Assembly (NCBI GenBank): GCA_024405855.1
Contig: JAKSNZ010000003.1
Coordinates: 1-64,000 of the forward strand
Length of the DNA stretch: 64,000 nucleotides
Source: Paludibacteraceae bacterium
Lineage (GTDB): Bacteria > Bacteroidota > Bacteroidia > Bacteroidales > Paludibacteraceae
Direction of reading: 5' to 3'
Below the pieces are notes generated by a model that had not been told where the DNA came from, did no database searches, and saw only the letters and a list, made by a program, of their open reading frames with translations. Below, in pieces: positions 52,875 through 60,808 of this stretch (position 1 is its first letter; every line of letters starts with the position of its first letter). The translations under genes were made by a program, and so were the position numbers.

Positions 52875-53261
52875 ATGATAGTTGAACAAATTTCTGTTTT
52901 TGTTGAGAACAAGGCAGGCAGTATTGAAAAAGTGACCAAGGCATTAGCCGATGCAGGCATTGGCATTCGCACATTCTGTACAGAAGACGGTTCTGATTTT
53001 GGCATATTGAGAATGCTTGTAACAGACCCAAAAAAAGCGGAAACAGTGTTAAAAAACAGCGGCTTCAGTGCTTTTTGCAATAAAGTTGTAGCGGCAAAAT
53101 GTGCAAACAAGACAGGTTCATTGTCTTATCTGCTCAATAAGTTAGCGGAAAGAAACGTATCAGTTGAATATATGTATGCCTATCAGGACAATGATGAGGC
53201 AAAAGTGGTTCTTAGAACAAAGGACATTGAATTGTGCAATACAATAATAGAAGAACAATAA
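52875..53261 (+). CDS. Stand-alone tandem ACT-domain protein
   Basis: A 128-residue protein made of two ACT ligand-binding domains (EQISVFVENKAGSIEKVTKALADAGIGIRTFC, about residues 3-65, and KTGSLSYLLNKLAERNVSVEYMYAY, about 77-126). Such proteins sense amino acids. In archaea and Bacteroidales they often accompany paaK and indolepyruvate:ferredoxin oxidoreductase genes, which supports aromatic amino-acid sensing. Last gene of the paaK operon; the G-rich element of thrA begins 13 bases after its stop. Confidence 0.9.
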   Translation: MIVEQISVFVENKAGSIEKVTKALADAGIGIRTFCTEDGSDFGILRMLVTDPKKAETVLKNSGFSAFCNKVVAAKCANKTGSLSYLLNKLAERNVSVEYMYAYQDNDEAKVVLRTKDIELCNTIIEEQ

Positions 53262-53273
53262 ACGCTTGGCGTA

Positions 53274-53354
53274 GGGGTTTGGGGATACGCCCCAATAGAA
53301 AAGGTAAAATTACTTTCATTTTACATTAGCCATACAAGCCAATGTAAATGAAGT
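53274..53354. repeat. G-rich plus AT-hairpin element upstream of thrA (copy 2)
   Basis: GGGGTTTGGGGATACGCCCCAATAGAAAAGG (53274-53304) closely matches the 29539-29570 copy; GGCGTA just upstream (53268-53273) pairs with TACGCC (53286-53291). A long hairpin follows: 53312-53327 with 53341-53354, two bulged bases. The thrA start codon is 44 bases downstream. Confidence 0.75.
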
Positions 53355-53397
53355 GAATAATATACAAAAAGCAATATATTACTAATTGAAAAGTAAA

Positions 53398-55827
53398 ATG
53401 AAAGTATTAAAATTTGGAGGAACGTCAGTAGGTTCCGCAGAAAATATCCTTAAAGTCAAGGATATTGTTGAAAGCATCGGCACTGAAGCCATTGTTGTAG
53501 TTTCCGCTATGAGCGGAGTAACGGATATGCTCATCAAGACTGCCGAGACAGCAGCCAAAGGTGATGCCACATACACAACCCTTTTCACAGAGTTGACACA
53601 ACGCCACACTACAACAGCCACAGCCGTAACTCCAAAACAGTGTGTAAATGAGGCATTAAAAGGTCTGGAAAAATATTTTTCAGAGTTAAAGTCCATATAT
53701 GAAAACATATTCAAAACAAAGCAACTGTCCACTGAAACATTACGTACAGTTGTAAGTTACGGAGAAAAGATGAGTTCTCTGTTCATTGCTTATGTTCTTG
53801 GTGCAAAGCATTTTAACTCACCTGACCTGATTAAGACAACAGAATATCACAAAAAGACGATACTTGACAAGTCAGTAACATATCAAAACATTAAGAATGC
53901 CTTTGGAACTTTGCCAAAAGTAAGTGTTTTGGGAGGATTTATAGCATCGGACGGGAAAAGCGGAGCCTGTACAAACCTTGGACGAGGCGGTTCTGACTAC
54001 ACAGCAGCCATAATTGCAGGAGCACTTGACGCTGAAGCCCTTGAAATTTGGACAGATGTTGACGGTTTCATGACCGCTGACCCTAAACTTGTGCCAAACG
54101 CATACACCATTGAGGAACTCTCATATATTGAGGCAATGGAACTCTCAAATTTTGGAGCAAAGGTACTCTACCCTCCTACCATTTATCCTGTGTATGAGCG
54201 TAATATTCCTATTTTCATTAAGAATACAAATAACCCTAAAAACAGAGGTACAAGAATTTCAAGCATAAAAAATCCTGAAGGAAAGGCTATAAAAGGTATC
54301 TCTTCAATCAACGACACATGCCTTATAACACTTCAAGGTATGGGTATGGTTGGTGTGCTTGGTATAAGTTCAAGAACTTTCAAGGCCCTTGCCGATGAGG
54401 GAATCAGTGTGTTCCTTATCTCTCAAGCGTCATCAGAGAACTCAACCACCTTTGCCATTAGAAATTCAGAGGCAGATGCCGCAGTAAAGGCTCTCTCAAA
54501 TGAATTTAAGGGAGAACTTGAGAGAGGAGAGATTTGGTCAATAACCCCTCAAAAAGACCTTGCAACAGTTGCCATTGTAGGTGAGAACATGAGATTCAAC
54601 ACCGGTCTTGCCGGCAAACTGTTCAACACTCTTGGCAGAAGCGGTATAAACATAATAGCATGTGCTCAGGGCGCATCGGAGACTAATATTTCATTTGTAA
54701 TAACAGGGCAATACCTTCAAAAAGCATTAAACGTGTTACATGATTCATTTTTCCTGGCAGATTACCAGGTATTAAACATATTCCAAGTTGGAACAGGAAC
54801 TGTTGGTGGCAGTCTGTTGGAGCAGATTGAGCATCAACAAGAGAAAATTCTTAAACAGAACAGTGTCAAACTTAATGTTGTTGGTATCACTGATATCAAC
54901 GGCTCCATTTTCAATGCTAACGGCATTGACCTTAAGACATATAAGGATGAGGTTCAGAAAAACGGCAAGCCTACAACTCCTGAACAGATTAAACAGACAA
55001 TAATTGACATGAACCTGTTTAATTCAGTATTTGTTGACTGTACAGCAAGTGCTGCAATTGCATCGCTCTATACTGACCTGATAAACAACAACATATCAGT
55101 AGTTGCCGCAAATAAGATTGCCGCTTCAGGTCCTTATTCTGTGTATGAAAATCTAAAGGAGACTGCAAGAAGAAAAGGCATTAAGTATCTGTTTGAGACC
55201 AATGTTGGTGCAGGTTTGCCTATTATCAACACAATGAACAGCCTTATTAACAGCGGTGACCGCATTCTTAAGATTGAGGCTGTATTGTCAGGCACACTTA
55301 ACTTTATTTTCAACACTATAAGCAAGGACATTACTTTCTCCAAGTCAATTCAAATGGCAAAAGAAGCAAGATTTTCAGAACCTGACCCAAGAATTGACCT
55401 AAGCGGAACAGATGTTATACGTAAACTTGTAATTCTTGCTCGTGAAAGCGGTTACAAGGTTGAGCAAGCCGATGTTAAGAAGAATCTGTTTGTTCCTGAC
55501 AAGTATTTTGAAGGTTCTCTTGAAGATTTCTGGAAAAATATACCTGAACTTGATGCTGAATTTGAACAGAAACGCAAGGCTCTTGAAAAGGACAACAAGA
55601 AGTACCGTTTTGTGGCTACAATGAAGGAGGGAGAATGCTCTGTAGGCTTACAGGCTGTTGATTCCACCCATCCGTTCTATGATTTGGAAGGCAGCAATAA
55701 CATTGTTATGATTCAAACTGAACGATACTTTAATGACCCTATGATTATTAAAGGTTACGGTGCAGGTGCAAGTGTTACGGCGGCTGGCGTGTTTGGTGAT
55801 ATTATGAGTATTGCAAATATCAGATAA
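53398..55827 (+). CDS. thrA: Bifunctional aspartokinase/homoserine dehydrogenase
   Basis: An 809-residue fusion carrying the first and third steps from aspartate to threonine, methionine and isoleucine. Aspartokinase: KFGGTSVGSAENI at residues 4-16, GRGGSDYTAAIIAGAL, TDVDGFMTADPKLVP. Two ACT-type regulatory segments follow (LQGMGMVGVLGISSRTFKAL and VAIVGENMRFNTGLAGKLF). Homoserine dehydrogenase: VGTGTVGGSLL near residue 465, NKIAASGPYSVYENL and ETNVGAGLPIINTMNSLINSGD. The start is the ATG at 53398; an in-frame TTG at 53386 is less likely. It is not adjacent to apgM-thrC, unlike the usual Bacteroidales thr operon. Confidence 0.97.
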   Translation: MKVLKFGGTSVGSAENILKVKDIVESIGTEAIVVVSAMSGVTDMLIKTAETAAKGDATYTTLFTELTQRHTTTATAVTPKQCVNEALKGLEKYFSELKSIYENIFKTKQLSTETLRTVVSYGEKMSSLFIAYVLGAKHFNSPDLIKTTEYHKKTILDKSVTYQNIKNAFGTLPKVSVLGGFIASDGKSGACTNLGRGGSDYTAAIIAGALDAEALEIWTDVDGFMTADPKLVPNAYTIEELSYIEAMELSNFGAKVLYPPTIYPVYERNIPIFIKNTNNPKNRGTRISSIKNPEGKAIKGISSINDTCLITLQGMGMVGVLGISSRTFKALADEGISVFLISQASSENSTTFAIRNSEADAAVKALSNEFKGELERGEIWSITPQKDLATVAIVGENMRFNTGLAGKLFNTLGRSGINIIACAQGASETNISFVITGQYLQKALNVLHDSFFLADYQVLNIFQVGTGTVGGSLLEQIEHQQEKILKQNSVKLNVVGITDINGSIFNANGIDLKTYKDEVQKNGKPTTPEQIKQTIIDMNLFNSVFVDCTASAAIASLYTDLINNNISVVAANKIAASGPYSVYENLKETARRKGIKYLFETNVGAGLPIINTMNSLINSGDRILKIEAVLSGTLNFIFNTISKDITFSKSIQMAKEARFSEPDPRIDLSGTDVIRKLVILARESGYKVEQADVKKNLFVPDKYFEGSLEDFWKNIPELDAEFEQKRKALEKDNKKYRFVATMKEGECSVGLQAVDSTHPFYDLEGSNNIVMIQTERYFNDPMIIKGYGAGASVTAAGVFGDIMSIANIR

Positions 55828-56384
55828 TGAATAAGTTCCTGACTTTACTGATATTCCTGACATTACTGACTGCCTGTTGCAGAACAAACCCGCAATTGCC
55901 GGCAAATAAGGCTGAAACTGACACCCTTGCAGAGAATCTTTTAGATTACAACCGTCTCTGTATTGAAGATGAAAGAATGGAGATTGAGGCGTACATTGAC
56001 AGCGTAGGAGGATTCACCCAAACCGAAGATGGATACTATTATAAAGTGGACAGTGGAGAGTGGACAGTGGAGAGTGGACAGTGGACAATGACTCACTGTC
56101 AACTGTCAACTATTAAGAATGGCGACAGGGTATCAGTGGCATATAGTCTTGAACTGCTTGACGGCACAATATGCAGTCAAAGTACAAACGGAAAGGCAAA
56201 GACATTTACCGTTGGCAAGAGAGAGGTTGAGACAGGACTTGACATGGCAATTGTAGGGAAACATGTGGGTGATGAATTTGAAATAATAATACCATACAAT
56301 CTTGCGTGGGGAGTAAGCGGAGACGGAGGGTGCATTCCACCCAGAACTCCGATACTATATAGAGTGAAGATAATTAACAATTAA
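55827..56384 (+). CDS. FKBP-type peptidyl-prolyl isomerase lipoprotein with repeat-derived insert
   Basis: A 185-residue predicted lipoprotein (signal FLTLLIFLTLLTAC, lipobox Cys at about 17) with a helical N-terminal segment and a C-terminal FKBP domain (NGDRVSVAYSLELLDGT, VETGLDMAIVGKHVGDEFEIIIPYNLAWG, IPPRTPILYRVKI). Residues about 74-96 ([23 protein letters not shown]) are encoded by the GTGGACAGT repeat that elsewhere in the window is intergenic; the reading frame stays open through it. The insert lies just before the FKBP domain, probably in a loop. Its start overlaps the thrA stop (TAATG). Periplasmic or outer-membrane folding helper. Confidence 0.87.
   Translation: MNKFLTLLIFLTLLTACCRTNPQLPANKAETDTLAENLLDYNRLCIEDERMEIEAYIDSVGGFTQTEDGYYYKVDSGEWTVESGQWTMTHCQLSTIKNGDRVSVAYSLELLDGTICSQSTNGKAKTFTVGKREVETGLDMAIVGKHVGDEFEIIIPYNLAWGVSGDGGCIPPRTPILYRVKIINN
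56046..56114. repeat. GTGGACAGT repeat inside the FKBP coding sequence
   Basis: GTGGACAGTGGAGAGTGG, repeated, then ACAATGACTCACTGTCAACTGTCAACTATT, an inverted partner. It is in frame (VDSGEW/VESGQW units) and adds about 23 residues to the protein. Confidence 0.85.
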
Positions 56385-56425
56385 CAATTAACAATTAAAA
56401 GTAAAGGATTAAAACTCCTAAACTT
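56372..56425. repeat. TTAACAA tandem repeat after the FKBP gene
   Basis: ATTAACAATTAACAATTAACAATTAAAAGTAAAGGATTAAAACTCCTAAAC: (AATTAAC)n running from inside the FKBP gene (last residues IINN and the stop) to just before the next gene, followed by a GGATTAAAACTCCTAAAC unit related to the repeat at 5954. Confidence 0.65.
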
Positions 56426-56428
56426 AAT

Positions 56429-56980
56429 ATGAAAGTACTGAAATATATTACCATATTGCTTTTTTCAGCGGTGCTATTATTAGTATCGTGTAAGGCAAAC
56501 TCGTATGCTGAGAACAGGAAAAAGGAGAAAGCCAAATTATCTTCATTTATATCAAATAACAACCTTATTATTAAGGAGGGGGTCAATGATTCTCTTGAAT
56601 TGATAAAAATTGACGGACCTTGGCCTGAAAAAGTCTATTATAAGACATTCAGGGGTGCATACGTAAGAATAGACACAATTCATTTGGCAAACAGACAACC
56701 AGCCATAGGAAATACAATTGTTATGCGTTGGAAAACATACGACCTTGACGGCAACCTGACAGGAGATAACACCAATCCTACTGAAAGTCGTGAAGGATTG
56801 CAATTTGTCTATACCCCAGCGGGCATGACACCTTCTCAAGGTTGGAATGACTGCATGCCGTTTATGAGACACGATTGTCAGGCAACATATATAATTGAAT
56901 CGCCGATAGGTCCGCCGGAACAGCAACAAGCGGTCATATCGTTGGTTGTTAAAGTATTGGATTTTACAGTAGCAAATTAA
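56429..56980 (+). CDS. DUF4827-family FKBP-like lipoprotein
   Basis: A 183-residue predicted lipoprotein: signal KYITILLFSAVLLLVSC (Cys about 21), then KANSYAENRKKEKAKLSSFISNNNLII, which matches the YAE..K.E..A...FI..N start of the Bacteroidales DUF4827 family, and an FKBP-like beta domain (IGNTIVMRWKTYDLDGNLT through YIIESPIG and a terminal strand VISLVVKVLDF). Gene order FKBP lipoprotein, DUF4827, phosphoglucosamine mutase is familiar from Bacteroides. Function unknown; isomerase activity is doubtful since the catalytic aromatic set is not evident. Confidence 0.8.
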   Translation: MKVLKYITILLFSAVLLLVSCKANSYAENRKKEKAKLSSFISNNNLIIKEGVNDSLELIKIDGPWPEKVYYKTFRGAYVRIDTIHLANRQPAIGNTIVMRWKTYDLDGNLTGDNTNPTESREGLQFVYTPAGMTPSQGWNDCMPFMRHDCQATYIIESPIGPPEQQQAVISLVVKVLDFTVAN

Positions 56981-56988
56981 ATTGGAAT

Positions 56989-58359
56989 ATGTCATTAATT
57001 AAATCAATTTCAGGAATTAGAGGAACCATTGGAGGTTCAGTAGGTGACGGTTTAAGCCCTGTGGACATAGTAAAGTTTACAGCCGCCTACTCCACCCTTA
57101 TCAGAAAAATTTCAACTAACGGTTCAAACACCATAGTTGTAGGCAGAGATGCCCGTATGTCAGGCTCAATGGTGCAGAAACTTGTAGTAGGCACATTGCA
57201 GTCTATGGGATTTGATGTTACAGATATAGGTTTGGCTTCCACCCCTACCACAGAACTTGCCGTTACAATGGAGGGTGCTGCCGGCGGTATCATACTTACA
57301 GCAAGCCATAATCCAAAACAATGGAATGCTCTCAAACTGCTTAATCAAAACGGAGAATTTCTTAATAAAGCAGAGGGCGAAGAGGTATTAAAAATAGCGG
57401 AGAAAGATGACTTCGCATTTGCGGAAGTAACAGAACTTGGAAAGGTTACAGAGAAAGACTACACTGACAAACATATTGAGAATGTGTTGAACCTTAAACT
57501 TGTAGATGTTGAAGCCATTAAGAATGCAAACTTTAAGGTGGCACTTGACACAGTAAACTCTGTGGGTGGCATAATACTTCCAAAACTGCTTGAGCGTCTT
57601 GGAGTTAAGACAGTCAAAACCCTTTACGGAGAGCCTACAGGAGATTTTCAGCATAACCCGGAGCCACTTGAAAAGAACCTTGGAGATATTATGAATCTTA
57701 TGAAAGGTGGTGGCTATGATGTTGCCTTTGTTGTTGACCCCGATGTTGACCGTCTTGCCTTTATTTGTGAGGACGGCAAGATGTATGGAGAGGAATACAC
57801 TTTAGTAACCGTGGCAGACTATGTTTTAAGCCACACTCCAGGCAATACAGTATCAAACTTAAGTTCAACAAGAGCATTGAGAGATGTTACTAACCTTTAC
57901 GGAGGCAAATATAACGCAGCGGCAGTTGGTGAGGTTAATGTTGTTACCAAAATGAAAGAGACCAATGCCGTTATTGGTGGCGAGGGCAACGGAGGCGTTA
58001 TCTACCCTGAAAGCCATTACGGACGTGATGCACTTGTAGGTATAGCCCTATTCCTTAGTCATTTGGCACACAAAAAAATGAAAGTGTCTGAGTTAAGGGC
58101 AACCTATCCTCAATACTTTATAGCAAAGAACCGTATAGACTTAGAGCCTTCTACAGATGTAGATGCAATACTTGCAAAAGTTAAGGAAGTCTATAAAAAT
58201 GAGCAGATTAATGACATTGATGGCGTTAAAATAGATTTTGCAGACAGTTGGGTGCATCTGCGTAAATCAAACACAGAACCTATTATCCGCATCTACTCAG
58301 AGGCGTCAACAATGGAGAAAGCGAATCGCATTGCACAAGAGATACAAAATATCATATGA
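56989..58359 (+). CDS. glmM: Phosphoglucosamine mutase
   Basis: A 456-residue alpha-D-phosphohexomutase making glucosamine 1-phosphate for UDP-GlcNAc, peptidoglycan and lipopolysaccharide. The phosphoserine loop is TASHNP with S106; the metal loop is DPDVDRL (D250, D252, D254); the sugar-binding loop is GGEGNGGVIYP; the phosphate-binding loop is RKSNTEPIIRIYSEA. The N-terminal GIRGTIGG is typical of the Bacteroidetes GlmM/phosphomannomutase group, so dual substrate use is possible. Overlaps asnA by 4 bases (ATGA). Confidence 0.93.
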   Translation: MSLIKSISGIRGTIGGSVGDGLSPVDIVKFTAAYSTLIRKISTNGSNTIVVGRDARMSGSMVQKLVVGTLQSMGFDVTDIGLASTPTTELAVTMEGAAGGIILTASHNPKQWNALKLLNQNGEFLNKAEGEEVLKIAEKDDFAFAEVTELGKVTEKDYTDKHIENVLNLKLVDVEAIKNANFKVALDTVNSVGGIILPKLLERLGVKTVKTLYGEPTGDFQHNPEPLEKNLGDIMNLMKGGGYDVAFVVDPDVDRLAFICEDGKMYGEEYTLVTVADYVLSHTPGNTVSNLSSTRALRDVTNLYGGKYNAAAVGEVNVVTKMKETNAVIGGEGNGGVIYPESHYGRDALVGIALFLSHLAHKKMKVSELRATYPQYFIAKNRIDLEPSTDVDAILAKVKEVYKNEQINDIDGVKIDFADSWVHLRKSNTEPIIRIYSEASTMEKANRIAQEIQNII

Positions 58360-59363
58360 AACTAACAATACCAACAAACTACAACTCCCCGCTTGATGTA
58401 GAGCAGACAGAGATTGCAATAAAGTTTTTGAAAGACTTTTTTGAACGCAATTTTGCATCGGAGTTAAGATTACGCAGAGTAACCGCCCCACTCTTTGTAC
58501 TAAAAGGCACCGGCATAAATGATGACCTTAACGGCATTGAACGCCCTGTAACATTCAAAATCAAAGATATGAATGAAGCGGAGGCAGAGGTGGTACACTC
58601 ACTTGCCAAGTGGAAACGCATAATGCTTGCAGAATACGGTACAAAGCCTCACTTTGGCATATACACAGATATGAACGCCATTCGTGCCGATGAGGAGTTG
58701 GATAACATTCATTCATTATATGTAGACCAATGGGATTGGGAATTGGTAATAGAGAGAGAAGACCGTACCATTGATTTTCTGAAAAACATTGTTACACGCA
58801 TATATTCAACCATTATTAAAGCGGAATATGCTGTCAGCGAGCGTTTTCCTGGAATAAAGCCGCAATTGCCGTCAGAAATCCATTTCATAACCTCACAGGA
58901 GTTGCTTGATTTGTATCCTGACAAGACAGCAAAAGAGCGTGAGAACCTAATCACTAAGAAATATGGAGCAGTATTCATTATGTGCATAGGTGGTGAACTT
59001 TCTAACGGTGAAAAGCATGACGGACGTGCCCCTGACTATGATGATTGGGAACTGAACGGCGATATGCTTGTTTGGAATCCTGTACTGGGTCAGGCTCTTG
59101 AACTGTCAAGCATGGGAATTAGGGTTGATAAAGAGTCTATGCTAAGGCAACTTTCAATATCAAATAAAGAGGAACGACTTAAATATCTATACCATCAACA
59201 ACTTGTAAATGGAAAACTTCCGCTTACAATAGGTGGCGGCATAGGACAGTCAAGACTATGTATGTTCCTGCTGCACAAAGCCCATGTAGGTGAGATTCAG
59301 TCCAGCATTTGGCCTGATGAAATGCGGCTTAAGTGCAAGGAAGCAGGAATGCCGTTATTATAG
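58356..59363 (+). CDS. asnA: Aspartate-ammonia ligase
   Basis: A 335-residue AsnA, which makes asparagine from aspartate, ammonia and ATP; structurally a class II aminoacyl-tRNA synthetase relative. Diagnostic stretches are RRVTAPLFVLKGTGINDDLNGIERPVTF, SLAKWKRIMLAEY, MNAIRADEELDNIHSLYVDQWDWE, and the motif 3-like LPLTIGGGIGQSRLCMFLLHKAHVGEIQ. Length is the family norm. Coupled to glmM by ATGA overlap; a tRNA-Arg follows 4 bases after the stop, so the tRNA may be cut from the same transcript. Confidence 0.96.
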   Translation: MKLTIPTNYNSPLDVEQTEIAIKFLKDFFERNFASELRLRRVTAPLFVLKGTGINDDLNGIERPVTFKIKDMNEAEAEVVHSLAKWKRIMLAEYGTKPHFGIYTDMNAIRADEELDNIHSLYVDQWDWELVIEREDRTIDFLKNIVTRIYSTIIKAEYAVSERFPGIKPQLPSEIHFITSQELLDLYPDKTAKERENLITKKYGAVFIMCIGGELSNGEKHDGRAPDYDDWELNGDMLVWNPVLGQALELSSMGIRVDKESMLRQLSISNKEERLKYLYHQQLVNGKLPLTIGGGIGQSRLCMFLLHKAHVGEIQSSIWPDEMRLKCKEAGMPLL

Positions 59364-59367
59364 TTTT

Positions 59368-59439
59368 GGTCCTATAGTTCAATGGATAGAATAAAAGATT
59401 CCGGTTCTTTTGATTGGGGTTCGACTCCCCATAGGACTA
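59368..59439 (+). tRNA. tRNA-Arg (anticodon CCG)
   Basis: Cloverleaf: acceptor GGTCCTA/TAGGACT (first pair G-U), D arm GTTC-AATGGATA-GAAT, anticodon arm AAAGA-TTCCGGT-TCTTT with CCG at 59401-59403, T arm TGGGG-TTCGACT-CCCCA, discriminator A. CCA is not encoded (ACA follows). It reads CGG. No promoter of its own is seen in the 4-base gap after asnA. Confidence 0.92.
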
Positions 59440-59453
59440 CAGATATTTTTTTG

Positions 59454-59461
59454 TATATTTG
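59454..59461 (+). promoter_or_regulatory. -7 box for the HPr-kinase-like gene
   Basis: TATATTTG, full consensus, 15 bases beyond the tRNA and 26 before the start codon at 59487; no clear -33. Confidence 0.5.
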
Positions 59462-59486
59462 CATTATATATGATATTTTCAAAAAT

Positions 59487-60344
59487 ATGCAGGATTCGTA
59501 CTTTAATATCGCTGAATTTACCGTAAGACTAAATGTTATGCCTGAAACATTGAGTTCTATGGGAAATTTGCGTCCGTTTATAGCAGAAAATGCAAAAAGT
59601 GCCGATTTTAGCCTGCTTTTGGGGTGTGATATAAAGTTGTTTGGCAGGGAGATTTACAAGTCTGATGAGTACGATTTTGCAATTTTTGAAAGTGAAAGCG
59701 TATTTTGCATAAAATTCACTGATATAGCATCGGGAAACAAATATTTGTTGGAATTTGACAAGGATTTTAAGGAGTACAGGACAAATATGAGTGCAGAGCA
59801 TATCTGCAAGGATGTGCTTAACAATATGCTGATGTTATCGTTCACATTTGCCACCATTGACAGAAAATCACTTATGATACACGCATCGGTGGCGGTATTG
59901 GATGGAAAGGCTTATCTGTTTTTAGGCAAAAGCGGAACAGGCAAAAGCACTCACTGCCGTCTGTGGCTAAAGAACTTTAAGAATGCCGATATTCTGAACG
60001 ATGACAATCCGGTGCTTAAATTTGAGAATGGTGAGACTGTTGTTTATGGCTCTCCGTGGAGCGGCAAAGGGGCTGTTTATAAGAATGAACGCTATAAGGT
60101 GGGCGGTATAGCCCGACTGGCACAGGCACCTTATAATAAAATAGAGCGTAGAACAGGGGCTAAGGCATTTGCATTGCTCTATTCCTCCTGCTCAAAATTA
60201 CCTTGGAGTGAGGCTTGTATGAATGACTTGTGTGCCACTCTGTCTGATATTGTAAGCAAGACACCTATATATTATTTGGAGTGCCTGCCTGATGATGCCG
60301 CCGCACAACTATCATATAGTACAATGACACTAAATCACCAATGA
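59487..60344 (+). CDS. HPr-kinase-like ATPase
   Basis: About 285 residues from the ATG at 59487; the longer frame from 59382 would run through the tRNA. The C-terminal half resembles the HPr kinase/phosphorylase fold: P-loop FLGKSGTGKSTH (147-154), LNDDNPVLKF and YGSPWSGKGA, which parallel the PEPCK/HPrK metal and nucleotide loops. The N-terminal half is family-specific. No PTS HPr gene is nearby, so the target is probably not HPr. It overlaps the Sec11-like peptidase gene by 4 bases (ATGA). Similar HPrK-like proteins occur in peptide-maturation loci with PqqD proteins; none is visible here. Confidence 0.78.
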   Translation: MQDSYFNIAEFTVRLNVMPETLSSMGNLRPFIAENAKSADFSLLLGCDIKLFGREIYKSDEYDFAIFESESVFCIKFTDIASGNKYLLEFDKDFKEYRTNMSAEHICKDVLNNMLMLSFTFATIDRKSLMIHASVAVLDGKAYLFLGKSGTGKSTHCRLWLKNFKNADILNDDNPVLKFENGETVVYGSPWSGKGAVYKNERYKVGGIARLAQAPYNKIERRTGAKAFALLYSSCSKLPWSEACMNDLCATLSDIVSKTPIYYLECLPDDAAAQLSYSTMTLNHQ

Positions 60345-60796
60345 TAATCCGTAATGACATATTGTTTGCCAGCGTAAAGGAGATGCTGAAAGAAAAGCCT
60401 GAAGTTAAGGTTGTGGTTAAGGGAGACAGCATGCTTCCGTTCCTGCGTACAGGGGATATGGTTGCCCTACGCAAGCCGCATCGTCTGCGTACAGGTATGA
60501 TAGCACTTGTGGAGCCGTCAGAGGGCGTTTATATTCTGCACAGAATTGTAAAATTAGGTGATGAGGATATGGTGCTTTACGGCGATGGAAATATAGGTGT
60601 TAAAGAGAAGGTTCCATACACTGCGGTTGTGGCAGTGGTACAAAGAGTGTATCGGGGTAAAAGGATAATAAATTATGGCTCCTTTGTGTGGAAAATGCAG
60701 AACAGACTATGGCCCAAAAATAAACTTGCACGCAAATATGCTCTTAAAGTGTATAGAAAAGGTGTTAAACAACTAAATAAAAACAAACAACTTTAA
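60341..60796 (+). CDS. S24/S26-family peptidase-like protein (Ser-His type)
   Basis: A 151-residue protein with the S26 signal-peptidase-like core: VKGDSMLPFLRTGD (Ser30), YILHRIVKL (His67) and LYGDGNIGVKE (Asp82). These line up with the Ser-His-Asp order of SipW/Sec11-type peptidases (SMxP, HR, GDN), not with Ser-Lys bacterial type I enzymes. Unlike those it lacks a membrane helix: the N terminus IIRNDILFASVKEMLKEK is soluble. The tail is very basic (KLARKYALKVYRKGVKQLNKNKQ). Coupled to the HPrK-like gene. Substrate unknown; cytosolic maturation of a peptide is one possibility. Confidence 0.78.
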   Translation: MIIRNDILFASVKEMLKEKPEVKVVVKGDSMLPFLRTGDMVALRKPHRLRTGMIALVEPSEGVYILHRIVKLGDEDMVLYGDGNIGVKEKVPYTAVVAVVQRVYRGKRIINYGSFVWKMQNRLWPKNKLARKYALKVYRKGVKQLNKNKQL

Positions 60797-60808
60797 ATTT
60801 TAAGTATT

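Noticed and set aside
59382..59486. Longer start for the HPr-kinase-like gene
   Set aside because: It would begin inside tRNA-Arg and ahead of a consensus -7 box; the ATG at 59487 fits the promoter.
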